Of a stretch of DNA of 64,000 bases, positions 25,533 to 34,297 are shown one piece after another (the first letter of the stretch is position 1; every line of letters begins with the position of its first letter). The notes under the pieces were generated by a model. It ran no database searches. It worked only from the letters and a program-made list of their open reading frames with translations, and was not told where the DNA came from. A program made the position numbers and the translations under genes. Origin of the DNA: Oscillospiraceae bacterium (lineage in GTDB: Bacteria; Bacillota; Clostridia; UMGS1840; HGM11507); the NCBI GenBank assembly GCA_015068525.1, contig SVKJ01000003.1, positions 1-64,000 on the forward strand, read 5' to 3'.

Positions 25533-26930
25533 ATGAGTAAAGTTGGAATTACCGAAACTATCCTAAGAGATGCTCATCAGTCACAAATCGCTACAAGAAT
25601 GACAACGGATCAAATCTTACCGATAGTTGAAAAATTAGATAAAATAGGTTATCATTCCTTAGAATGTTGGGGGGGAGCAACTTTTGACTCCTGCTTAAGA
25701 TTTTTAAATGAAGATCCATGGGAAAGGCTTAGAAAAATTAAATCAAAAGCACCTAATACAAAACTTCAGATGTTATTCAGGGGTCAGAATGTTTTAGGTT
25801 ACAGACACTATGCTGACGATGTTGTTGAATATTTTGTTCAAAAATCAATTGCCAACGGTATTGATATTTTAAGAATATTTGACGCTCTTAACGATGTAAG
25901 AAATCTTCAGACTGCAATTAAAGCAGCCCAAAAAGAAAAAGGTCACGTTCAGGCAACAGTATGTTATACTATAAGCCCTGTTCATAACGTTGAATCTTTT
26001 GTTAAAATGGCAAAAGAATTAGAAGAAATGGGAGCAAACTCAATCTGTATCAAAGATATGGCAGGTCTTCTTACACCTTACGCTGCTTATGATTTAGTAA
26101 AAGCAATGAAAGAAGAGGTTAAAATTCCTCTTCAACTTCACACTCACTATACATCAGGTGTTGCTTCTATGACATACTTAAAAGCAATTGAAGCAGGTAT
26201 TGACGTTGTTGATACTGCTATGTCACCATTTGCTTTAGGTACAAGCCAGCCTGCAACTGAACCAATGGTTGCTACACTTCAGGGCACAGAATATGATACA
26301 GGTATTGACCTTGATAAATTATCAGAAATTACTGATTATTTCAGTGCTTTAAGAGAAAAGGCACTTGCATCAGGTCTTTTAGATCCAAAAGTTTTAAAAG
26401 TTGATATAAATACTTTAAAATATCAGGTTCCTGGCGGAATGTTATCAAACCTTGTTTCTCAACTTAAACAGGCAGGTAAAGAAGATAAGTTTGACGAAGT
26501 TTTAAAAGAAGTTCCAAGAGTAAGAGAAGAATTAGGATTCCCTCCTCTTGTTACTCCTACAAGCCAGATTGTAGGTACTCAGGCAGTTCTTAATGTAATC
26601 AGCGGAGAAAGATATAAAATGATTTCCAATGAAACAAAAGGTCTGGTAAGAGGCGAATATGGTAAAACACCTGTTGAAATTAAACCTGAAATCATTGAAA
26701 AAATTATCGGTTCTGAAGAAAGAATTACATGCCGTCCTGCTGACAAAATTGCACCTGAACTTGATAAACTAAGAAATGATGCAAAACAGTATATCGAACA
26801 GGACGAAGATGTACTATCTTATGCATTATTCGATAAGGTTGCAGTTAAATTCTTTGAACAAAGAAAAGCAGAAAAGTATAAAATGGATGTTGCACATATG
26901 GATAACACCAATAAGATTCATACTGTTTAA
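25533..26930 (+). CDS. Oxaloacetate/pyruvate carboxyltransferase (OadA/5S-type) without biotin domain
   Basis: A 465-residue protein: N-terminal HMGL-like barrel with the metal site start TETILRDAHQSQIATRM, the conserved FRGQN and KDMAGLLTPY, and then a PYC_OADA domain (about 310-455). It lacks a C-terminal biotinyl domain, which is supplied by the separate carrier two genes upstream. It transfers a carboxyl group between oxaloacetate/pyruvate and biotin. RBS AAGGAG. A terminator follows at 26948. Confidence 0.93.
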   Translation: MSKVGITETILRDAHQSQIATRMTTDQILPIVEKLDKIGYHSLECWGGATFDSCLRFLNEDPWERLRKIKSKAPNTKLQMLFRGQNVLGYRHYADDVVEYFVQKSIANGIDILRIFDALNDVRNLQTAIKAAQKEKGHVQATVCYTISPVHNVESFVKMAKELEEMGANSICIKDMAGLLTPYAAYDLVKAMKEEVKIPLQLHTHYTSGVASMTYLKAIEAGIDVVDTAMSPFALGTSQPATEPMVATLQGTEYDTGIDLDKLSEITDYFSALREKALASGLLDPKVLKVDINTLKYQVPGGMLSNLVSQLKQAGKEDKFDEVLKEVPRVREELGFPPLVTPTSQIVGTQAVLNVISGERYKMISNETKGLVRGEYGKTPVEIKPEIIEKIIGSEERITCRPADKIAPELDKLRNDAKQYIEQDEDVLSYALFDKVAVKFFEQRKAEKYKMDVAHMDNTNKIHTV

Positions 26931-26947
26931 TAGTGAAGATATAAAAA

Positions 26948-26975
26948 AGAGGATGCAAATGCATCCTCTATTTTT
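26948..26975 (+). terminator. Intrinsic terminator of the decarboxylase operon
   Basis: Ten-base-pair stem AGAGGATGCA/TGCATCCTCT with a two-base loop, followed by ATTTTT. Confidence 0.9.
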
Positions 26976-27012
26976 GTCTTAAATTATTTACACAATTGTA
27001 ATATATTTGTAT

Positions 27013-27041
27013 TTGTTTTTTGTCGAAAAATATTGTATAAT
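27013..27041 (+). promoter_or_regulatory. Probable sigma-A promoter for the amidase
   Basis: TTGTTT (27013-27018), 17-base spacer, TATAAT (27036-27041), about 43 bases ahead of the amidase start codon. Confidence 0.6.
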
Positions 27042-27083
27042 GTAAATGTGTAATTGTATCCAAAAAATAAAAAGGAGGACAAA

Positions 27084-28487
27084 ATGAAAAAGAAAAATTT
27101 TATAGCACTTCTTTTAGTAATATTTTTTCTTGTAAATATAATTGCAATACTTATCCCTGTATTTGTAAGAGCAGAAGATGAAATTAAAATATATTTTAAT
27201 GATAATAGAATTACAAGCGATGTTTCTCCCGTTATTTTTAATGACAGGGTTTTAGTTCCTGTCAGAATGATTTTTGAAGCGATAGATGCAAAAGTATCAT
27301 GGGATGGTGTAAATAAAAGAGTAACAATAATAAATAAAGATGATGTTTTTAAATTTACGATAAATAGTGATATGGCATATATAAATAACAAAAAGTTTCA
27401 ACTTGATACATCTGCAAAACTGATTTCGGACCGTACGTTTATACCTTTAAGATTTTTAGCAGAAAACAGTGGATTGAAAGTAGAATGGAAAGATAGTGAG
27501 CGTTCGGTATATCTTTACGGAAAAAAAGAGGAAGAGAAAGAAGAGGTAGATACAGAATATAATTATATAACTGATGCCGATGCTGAAAGTTCCTCTGTAA
27601 TTTTTACTTTTAAAAATGAAAAAATAACTTATAAAAAAAGTGTATTAGAAGACCCTGTTCGTCTTGTTTTAGATATTGAAAACTGCATAAAAGATGTTAA
27701 TAAGGAATTTGAAATTGATAGTGAATATTATAATGCACTAAGATATTCTCAGTTTTCCAACGACCCGATGGTTTCAAGAATAGTGGTTGAACTTGTGGAT
27801 AAAACAGAATATGAAATTGAAGTTTCAGATAACGAACTTAAAATAAATTTCTTCTTTGAGGGCGAAGAAAAAGAAGATGATGAGATTAAATATGAAGAAC
27901 CTGAAATAAATAAAAAATATAAAACTGTCGTTATAGATGCAGGGCATGGAGGAAAAGATCCCGGCGCTCTTGGTATGGACGGAAAAAAAATAGTTTTAAA
28001 AGAAAAAGATGTTAATCTTGATATTGCATTAAGAGTGTATAATAAACTAAAAAAAGAAAAAGTTAATGTATATATGACCCGTTCTACCGATGAATTTTTA
28101 GAACTTTCAGAAATTGTAGAATTTGCAAACAGTAAGAATGCAGATTTGCTTGTCAGTTGCCATAATAATGCAGCAGAGAATACTGATTTGAGCGGAACTA
28201 TGGTAATGTATGCCTATGATGAACCTAAAGACGGTCATGAACTTTCAGGATATGATGTTGCAAAAACTGTTCAGAAACATCTTGTTAAAGCAACGAAAGC
28301 GTATGATTTCGGGCCAAGAAAAAATTCTGCACTCTATATTATAAGAAAAGCGAATATGCCCGCAATAATTACTGAGTCGCTTTTTATAACAAATGAAGAT
28401 GACCTTAAAAAACTTATGGACGAAAAATATATAGAAAATATTGCAGATGCAATATATAAAGGTATATGTGAAGTATTGGAGTTATAA
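27084..28487 (+). CDS. N-acetylmuramoyl-L-alanine amidase with stalk and AMIN domains
   Basis: A 467-residue exported amidase. A signal peptide/membrane anchor covers about 1-28, a copper amine oxidase N-terminal ('stalk') domain about 30-140 (RVLVPVRMIFEAIDAKVSWD), an AMIN-like domain about 155-265, and Amidase_3 about 280-465 (VVIDAGHGGKDPGALG, with the zinc-binding histidine). It cleaves the amide bond between muramic acid and peptide. ATG 27084 has AAGGAGG upstream. It starts a unit running into nadD-yqeK with two bases between. Confidence 0.93.
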   Translation: MKKKNFIALLLVIFFLVNIIAILIPVFVRAEDEIKIYFNDNRITSDVSPVIFNDRVLVPVRMIFEAIDAKVSWDGVNKRVTIINKDDVFKFTINSDMAYINNKKFQLDTSAKLISDRTFIPLRFLAENSGLKVEWKDSERSVYLYGKKEEEKEEVDTEYNYITDADAESSSVIFTFKNEKITYKKSVLEDPVRLVLDIENCIKDVNKEFEIDSEYYNALRYSQFSNDPMVSRIVVELVDKTEYEIEVSDNELKINFFFEGEEKEDDEIKYEEPEINKKYKTVVIDAGHGGKDPGALGMDGKKIVLKEKDVNLDIALRVYNKLKKEKVNVYMTRSTDEFLELSEIVEFANSKNADLLVSCHNNAAENTDLSGTMVMYAYDEPKDGHELSGYDVAKTVQKHLVKATKAYDFGPRKNSALYIIRKANMPAIITESLFITNEDDLKKLMDEKYIENIADAIYKGICEVLEL

Positions 28488-28489
28488 AA

Positions 28490-29626
28490 ATGAAAATAGG
28501 AATTTTGGGAGGAACATTTGACCCTGTTCACAAAGCGCATATAGAAATTGCTAAATTAAGTTATGAAAAGTTAGGACTTGATAAAGTAATTTTTATACCA
28601 AACGGTATTCCTCCTCATAAAAATAAAAGTTTAATATCCAAAGAAGATAAACTTAATATGTTAAATCTTGCAATAAAAGATTATCCTTATTTTTCGGTTG
28701 ATACTTTTGAGATTGACAAAGAGGGAACATCTTTCCTTTATTTAACATTGGAATATCTTAATAAGAAATATCCGTCAGCAGACCTTTATTTTATAGCAGG
28801 GTCGGATAATCTTAAAACAATAACAACCTGGAAAAATCCACATATAATTTTTAAACTTTCAAATATCGTATTTGTTAAAAGGCCAAAATATAAATTGGAT
28901 TTAAAATTTGCTGATCTTTTAAAAGAAAAGTATAATGGCAAAATATCTTTTATAGATTTTTCGGGAATAGATATTTCATCAACAACTATAAGAGAAAAGT
29001 TTGAAAAATGCGAAGAGGTAAGTGAGTATTTAAGTTATGATGTGTATTCTTATATAGTAAAGAATTCTCTTTATCCATTTAATCTTAGAAAAAAATTAGA
29101 AAAAATGCTTGATGAAAAAAGATTTATACACAGTAAAAATGTTGCAAAAGAAAGTTATAATCTTGCGTGTCATTATGGAGAAAACTATGAAAAAGCATAT
29201 TACGCAGGACTTCTTCATGACTGTGCTAAAAAATTAGATTATGACGCGCAAATTAATATTATAAATAAGTATAATGATTATGAACTTATGGAAAATGAAC
29301 TTTCTTACCCTAAAGTTATTCATGCACTTACAGGAGCGTTGATTGCTAAATATGAATTTGGAATTTCGAATACTGAGATTTTAAATGCTATAAGATATCA
29401 CACTCTTGGCAGTGTGAAAATGTCAACACTCGATAAGATAGTTTATATTGCAGATTTAATTTCGGAGGACAGAATTTATAAAGGTGTTGAAATTTTAAAA
29501 GATATGGCTTATAATAATATAGATAAGGCTATTTTAATGTCAATTGAGAATACGCTAAATTATCTTGACGATAAAAGAATTCAGCCCGATGTATTAAAAT
29601 TAAAAGAGATGTTAAGGCGATTATAA
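28490..29626 (+). CDS. nadD: Fusion: nicotinate-nucleotide adenylyltransferase plus HD-domain YqeK
   Basis: A 378-residue fusion. Residues 1 to about 195 are NadD with GGTFDPVHKAHIEIA and ISSTTIRE, making deamido-NAD from nicotinate mononucleotide and ATP. Residues about 205-378 are an HD-domain hydrolase like YqeK (LLHDCAKKLDY and YHTLGSVKMSTLDKIVYIADLI), a diadenosine-tetraphosphate hydrolase. In most Firmicutes these are separate adjacent genes, as the order nadD-yqeK-rsfS shows. No internal stop or start interrupts the junction. Confidence 0.93.
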   Translation: MKIGILGGTFDPVHKAHIEIAKLSYEKLGLDKVIFIPNGIPPHKNKSLISKEDKLNMLNLAIKDYPYFSVDTFEIDKEGTSFLYLTLEYLNKKYPSADLYFIAGSDNLKTITTWKNPHIIFKLSNIVFVKRPKYKLDLKFADLLKEKYNGKISFIDFSGIDISSTTIREKFEKCEEVSEYLSYDVYSYIVKNSLYPFNLRKKLEKMLDEKRFIHSKNVAKESYNLACHYGENYEKAYYAGLLHDCAKKLDYDAQINIINKYNDYELMENELSYPKVIHALTGALIAKYEFGISNTEILNAIRYHTLGSVKMSTLDKIVYIADLISEDRIYKGVEILKDMAYNNIDKAILMSIENTLNYLDDKRIQPDVLKLKEMLRRL

Positions 29627-29648
29627 GCCTAATATTATAAGGAGAAGA

Positions 29649-30011
29649 ATGATGGATGCATTAACTAAAGCAAAGCGAATAGTTGAAATTGCTGATTTGA
29701 AAAAGGCGCACGATATTGACCTTATTGAAATTAAGGATGTATCGTCAATTACCGATTATTTTGTAATTTGTACTGCGAACTCTGAACTTCAGGTTAAAGC
29801 GGTAGCAGATGAAATTGAGTTCAAATTAAAAGAAGAGGAAATATATCCTACGCATATCGAAGGGTATCAGACTGCAGGATGGGTACTTCTTGATTATAAT
29901 GATGTTGTATGCCATATATTTAATAAAGAGTCAAGAGCTTTTTACAGTTTGGAAAGATTATGGCAGGATGCAAAAAGAGTGGATATTTCCGATATTATAA
30001 AAGAAGATTAG
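29649..30011 (+). CDS. rsfS: Ribosome silencing factor
   Basis: A 120-residue RsfS/Iojap protein with the hallmark ITDYFVICTANSELQVKAVADEIE and GWVLLDYNDVVCHIF. It binds ribosomal protein L14 to block subunit joining during starvation. Two adjacent ATG codons (29649 and 29652) follow AAGGAG; either could be the start. Sits after nadD-yqeK and before leuS in the conserved order. Confidence 0.95.
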   Translation: MMDALTKAKRIVEIADLKKAHDIDLIEIKDVSSITDYFVICTANSELQVKAVADEIEFKLKEEEIYPTHIEGYQTAGWVLLDYNDVVCHIFNKESRAFYSLERLWQDAKRVDISDIIKED

Positions 30012-30027
30012 AAAGAGGGTTTTTAAA

Positions 30028-32436
30028 GTGGATTATAATTTTAAGGATATAGAAAAGAAGTGGCAAAAAATATGGGACGAGAAGGAAACTTTTAAAACAA
30101 GCACAGATTATACAAAGAAAAAATTCTACGCACTTGTTGAATTTCCTTATCCGTCAGGTCAGGGACTTCATGTTGGCCATCCCCGTTCATATACTGCACT
30201 TGACATAGTATCAAGAAAGAAAAGGCTTGAAGGATATAATGTTCTTTACCCAATGGGATGGGATGCTTTCGGGCTTCCTACTGAAAACTTTGCCATAAAA
30301 AATAAAATTCATCCTAAAATTGTAACAAAAAATAATGTTGCAAGATTTAAAGAGCAACTTAAATCATTAGGTTTTTCATTTGACTGGTCAAAAGAAATAA
30401 ATACTACCGACCCTGAATATTACAAATGGACTCAGTGGATTTTCTTAAAACTTTTTGAAAAAGGATTAGCATATAAAAAAGAAATGGCAGTTAACTGGTG
30501 CACATCCTGTAAAGTAGTTTTAGCAAACGAAGAAGTTGTTAACGGTGTTTGCGAAAGATGTCAGAGTGAAGTTGTAAGAAAAGTTAAAAGCCAATGGATG
30601 CTTAAAATTACAGAATATGCTGAAAGACTTATTGAGGACCTTGACGAAGTTGACTATGTTGAAAGAGTAAAAACCCAGCAGAAAAACTGGATTGGTAAAT
30701 CAACAGGCGCAGAGGTTGATTTTAATACTACAGTTGATTATAAATTAAGAGTTTATACAACACGTCCTGATACTCTTTTCGGTGCTACATATATGGTAGT
30801 ATCTCCCGAACATCCTTTTATAGAACAGTTCAGTGATAAAATTTCAAATATTGACGATATTTTAAAATACAGAGAAGAAGCAAATAAAAAATCAGATTTT
30901 GAAAGAACTGAACTTGTTAAAGACAAAACGGGAGTAAGAATTGAAGGAATTTGTGCAATAAACCCTGTAACAAATAAAGAAATCCCTATTTATGTTTCCG
31001 ACTATGTTCTTATGACTTACGGAACAGGTGCAATTATGGCTGTTCCTGCTCACGATACAAGAGACTGGGAATTTGCTAAAAAGTTCAATCTTCCTATAAT
31101 TGAAGTTGTTAAAGGCGGAGAAGATGTTCAAAGTAAAGCATATACAGAAACATCAACGGGTGAACTTATCAATAGTGATTTCTTAAATGGTTTGGAAGTA
31201 GAAAAAGCAAAAGAAAAAATAATAGAATATTTAGAAAAAGAAGGAATCGGAGAGAAAAAAGTTAACTATAAATTAAGAGACTGGGTATTCTCACGCCAAA
31301 GATATTGGGGAGAACCTATTCCAATTGTTCACTGCGAACATTGTGGATATGTTCCTGTTCCTGAAAGTGAATTACCTTTAATGCTTCCTGAGGTTGATTC
31401 TTATGAACCTACCGATAACGGAGATTCTCCACTTTCTGCTATGGAAAGTTTTGTTAATACTACATGTCCTAAATGCGGCAGACCTGCTAAAAGAGAAACT
31501 GATACAATGCCTCAATGGGCAGGCTCTTCATGGTATTTCTTAAGATATATTGACCCTGATAATAAAGATTTCTTAGCATCTAAAGAAGCACTTGAATACT
31601 GGACTCCTGTTGACTGGTATAACGGAGGTATGGAGCATACAACACTTCACTTATTATACTCAAGATTCTGGCATAAGTTCCTTTATGATATCGGAGTAGT
31701 TCCAACAAAAGAACCTTATGCAAAGAGAACTTCTCATGGTATGATTTTAGGCGAAAACGGAGAAAAGATGAGTAAATCAAGAGGTAATGTAGTAAACCCT
31801 GATGATATTGTAAATGAATTCGGGGCGGATACAATGCGTCTTTACGAAATGTTTATAGGCGACTTTGAAAAATCTGCACCTTGGTCTGCTCAAGGTATTA
31901 AAGGATGTTCAAGATTTATAGAAAGAGTATGGAACTTAAACAACGCAGTTTGTGATGGTGACACATACAGTGAAAAATTAGAAAAATCAATGCATAAAAC
32001 CATTAAAAAAGTATCGATAGATATTGAAAATCTTAAGTTTAACACAGCAATTGCAGCGATTATGGCATTCTTAAATGATGTTTATAAAGTTGGTAAGATA
32101 AATAAAAAAGAACTTAAAACACTTCTTATTTTATTAAATCCGTTTGCACCTCACATGACAGAAGAAATGTGGGAATTAAACGGTTTTTCAGGAATGTTAA
32201 ATCAGGCAAAATGGCCGGAGTTTGACGAAGAAAAATGTGTTGATAATGAAATTGAAATCGTAGTTCAGATAAACGGTAAAACAAGAGATAAACTTGTTAT
32301 CCCTTCTGATTTACCAAAAGAAGAATACGAAATAAAAGCGAAAGAACTTGACAATATAAAAGCAAATATAGAAGGAAAAACTATTGTAAAAGTAATAGCA
32401 GTTCCCGGAAAACTTGTTAATATAGTTGTCAGATAG
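30028..32436 (+). CDS. leuS: Leucyl-tRNA synthetase
   Basis: An 802-residue class Ia synthetase. The HIGH-like motif is HVGHP, the KMSKS loop is at residues 580-584, and the CP1 editing domain includes the threonine-rich TTRPDTLFGATY. Zinc-binding cysteines CTSCKVVLANEEVVNGVCERC are present. A GTG start is used. No T-box leader was recognised upstream. Confidence 0.97.
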   Translation: MDYNFKDIEKKWQKIWDEKETFKTSTDYTKKKFYALVEFPYPSGQGLHVGHPRSYTALDIVSRKKRLEGYNVLYPMGWDAFGLPTENFAIKNKIHPKIVTKNNVARFKEQLKSLGFSFDWSKEINTTDPEYYKWTQWIFLKLFEKGLAYKKEMAVNWCTSCKVVLANEEVVNGVCERCQSEVVRKVKSQWMLKITEYAERLIEDLDEVDYVERVKTQQKNWIGKSTGAEVDFNTTVDYKLRVYTTRPDTLFGATYMVVSPEHPFIEQFSDKISNIDDILKYREEANKKSDFERTELVKDKTGVRIEGICAINPVTNKEIPIYVSDYVLMTYGTGAIMAVPAHDTRDWEFAKKFNLPIIEVVKGGEDVQSKAYTETSTGELINSDFLNGLEVEKAKEKIIEYLEKEGIGEKKVNYKLRDWVFSRQRYWGEPIPIVHCEHCGYVPVPESELPLMLPEVDSYEPTDNGDSPLSAMESFVNTTCPKCGRPAKRETDTMPQWAGSSWYFLRYIDPDNKDFLASKEALEYWTPVDWYNGGMEHTTLHLLYSRFWHKFLYDIGVVPTKEPYAKRTSHGMILGENGEKMSKSRGNVVNPDDIVNEFGADTMRLYEMFIGDFEKSAPWSAQGIKGCSRFIERVWNLNNAVCDGDTYSEKLEKSMHKTIKKVSIDIENLKFNTAIAAIMAFLNDVYKVGKINKKELKTLLILLNPFAPHMTEEMWELNGFSGMLNQAKWPEFDEEKCVDNEIEIVVQINGKTRDKLVIPSDLPKEEYEIKAKELDNIKANIEGKTIVKVIAVPGKLVNIVVR

Positions 32437-32444
32437 GGTTTTTT

Positions 32445-32852
32445 ATGAAAGTAATGGGACTTGACTTGGGCGATGCGAGAACAGGAGTTTCCTTGTCAGA
32501 TGAACTTAAATTTCTTGCTCAGTCGTATGGTACATTATATAACAAAGATAAAGAAGATTTAATAAACCAGTTAGAGCCAATAATTAAAAATAACAATGTT
32601 GAAACGGTTGTTATAGGTCTTCCTAAAAATATGAACGGTACTATTGGCGAAAGAGGAGAAATGGCTAAAGAATTTTCTGAAATTTTAGAAGAAAAATTTA
32701 ATGTTAAAACAGTTTTGTGGGATGAAAGGCTTACAACTGTAAGTGCTCACAGAGTTTTATCCGAAGCAAATGTACGAGGCAAAAAAAGAAAAAAGGTAGT
32801 TGATACAGTAAGTGCTGTATTTATATTACAAGGATATTTAGATAGTTTGTAG
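32445..32852 (+). CDS. ruvX: Holliday junction resolvase-like protein RuvX/YqgF
   Basis: A 135-residue RNase H-fold protein with MGLDLGDARTGVSLSD, VIGLPKNMNG and the conserved WDERLTTVSA and VDTVSAVFILQGYLD end. Implicated in 16S rRNA 5' maturation and possibly Holliday junction processing. It lies between leuS and a DUF1292 gene with short gaps, a usual order in Clostridia. Confidence 0.95.
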   Translation: MKVMGLDLGDARTGVSLSDELKFLAQSYGTLYNKDKEDLINQLEPIIKNNNVETVVIGLPKNMNGTIGERGEMAKEFSEILEEKFNVKTVLWDERLTTVSAHRVLSEANVRGKKRKKVVDTVSAVFILQGYLDSL

Positions 32853-32864
32853 GGAGGTATTATT

Positions 32865-33149
32865 ATGGCAGAATATAATGAAGAAATCAATGTTGTAACA
32901 TTATATGACGAGAATGAAAATGCACAGGATTATGAGATTGTTGACGTGTTTGAACTTAATGATAATGTTTATGCAGCAGTTACACCTTATCAGGATGAAT
33001 ATGATGAAAATATTCCTTTAGAGGTTACAATGCTAAAAGTTACTGAAGTTGACGGTGAAGAAATCTTCTCAATTTTAGAAACAGAGGAAGAAGAACTTGA
33101 AGCTTATAATGAACTTTTAAGACGCGAAGAAGAATATAGTGACGACTAA
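32865..33149 (+). CDS. DUF1292 domain protein
   Basis: A 94-residue very acidic protein of the DUF1292 (YrzB-like) family, with the pattern VTLYDENENAQDYEIVDVFEL. Usually encoded after ruvX in Firmicutes; function unknown. RBS GGGAGGT precedes the ATG and an intrinsic terminator follows. Confidence 0.9.
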   Translation: MAEYNEEINVVTLYDENENAQDYEIVDVFELNDNVYAAVTPYQDEYDENIPLEVTMLKVTEVDGEEIFSILETEEEELEAYNELLRREEEYSDD

Positions 33150-33168
33150 TTTTAAAAAATGATTTTAA

Positions 33169-33204
33169 AAAATACAACTAATTGATTTTAGTTGTATTTT
33201 TTTT
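33169..33204 (+). terminator. Intrinsic terminator after the DUF1292 gene
   Basis: Stem AATACAACTAA/TTAGTTGTATT with a short loop and eight T. It closes the amidase-to-DUF1292 transcription unit. Confidence 0.9.
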
Positions 33205-33268
33205 ATTTATTTAGTAAAGACTTTAGATAGAACAAAAATTAAAAGTAAAGAGAAAGGAAAAATAAAAA

Positions 33269-34273
33269 ATGAAAAAGAAAATCATATCAATAATAATGTT
33301 ATTTGTTTTATGTATGTCTTTTATGGGATGCAGTGCAGTGGAAGATAATCTTCCCAAAATAGGAGTTGCAATTTATAAGTATGATGATACTTATATTTCA
33401 ACAGTAAAAAATTCTCTAATAAAAGAAGCACAAAGTACAGCGCAACTTTTACTCAATGATGGTAAAGGAGATCAGGGAACGCAAAATGACCAGATAGATT
33501 TGCTTATTGAAAAAGGTGTTGATGTACTTCTTGTTAATATAGTTGACGTTGGTGCTGCTCAGACAATAGTAAACAAAGCCAAAAATGCAGATATTCCAAT
33601 CATTTTCTTTAACAGAGAACCATCATTAGATGTTTTAAAATCTTATGATAAAGCCAGATTTATAGGCACTAACGCAAAAGATGCAGGTGTAATTCAGGGT
33701 GAAATAATTGCAGAGATTTGGGAAGATGACGTCTTTGATAAAAATAAAGATGGCGTTATGCAATATGTAATGTTCAAAGGCGAACCTGATAATCCTGAAG
33801 CAGTTGCAAGAACTGAATGGTCAATTAAAAGAGCAGAAGAACTTGGTGTTAAAACTGAAGAACTCGGACTTCAGGTTGCAAACTGGGATGCAGAACTTGC
33901 AAACAGAGCGATGGAAGCGTGGATTTCAAAATTCGGGGATAAAATAGAATTTGTTGTAGCAAATAATGATGGTATGGCTCAGGGCGCTATTTCAGCACTT
34001 CAGGCAGCAAATTATAACAAAGGGGATAAGGAAAAATTTATTCCTGTAGTAGGTGTTGATGCAACTGATGCAGCAAAAGACCTTATAAGCAAAGAATATA
34101 TGTCAGGAACAGTAGTTCAGGATGGAGAAGAAATGGGAAAAGCACTTTTTAGGGCGGCAATTAATATATACGAAGGAAAAGATATAACTGACGGAACAGA
34201 CTATAAGTATGACGAAACGGGAATTTCAGTAAGAATTCCGTACAAACCATATACTTCAGACATCGGAGACTAA
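33269..34273 (+). CDS. mglB: Galactose-type ABC transporter substrate-binding lipoprotein
   Basis: A 334-residue periplasmic-binding-protein type 1 fold (sugar-binding, MglB-like). Signal peptide ends at lipobox FMGC with the lipidated Cys21. Conserved sugar-binder segments include FIGTNAKDAGVIQGE and VANNDGMAQGAI. It captures a monosaccharide, most likely galactose or a methyl-galactoside, at the membrane surface for the two genes that follow. Specificity cannot be proven from sequence alone. Confidence 0.88.
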   Translation: MKKKIISIIMLFVLCMSFMGCSAVEDNLPKIGVAIYKYDDTYISTVKNSLIKEAQSTAQLLLNDGKGDQGTQNDQIDLLIEKGVDVLLVNIVDVGAAQTIVNKAKNADIPIIFFNREPSLDVLKSYDKARFIGTNAKDAGVIQGEIIAEIWEDDVFDKNKDGVMQYVMFKGEPDNPEAVARTEWSIKRAEELGVKTEELGLQVANWDAELANRAMEAWISKFGDKIEFVVANNDGMAQGAISALQAANYNKGDKEKFIPVVGVDATDAAKDLISKEYMSGTVVQDGEEMGKALFRAAINIYEGKDITDGTDYKYDETGISVRIPYKPYTSDIGD

Positions 34274-34297
34274 CTAAATAATGTGTGGTGAATTTAA

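Noticed and set aside
26984..27391. 135-codon minus-strand open frame ahead of the amidase
   Set aside because: It lies opposite the amidase promoter and signal-peptide region; hydrophobic content is a shadow of that gene.
30011..30028. T-box leader for leuS
   Set aside because: Only 16 bases separate rsfS and leuS, too few for a T-box, and no T-box core sequence is seen.
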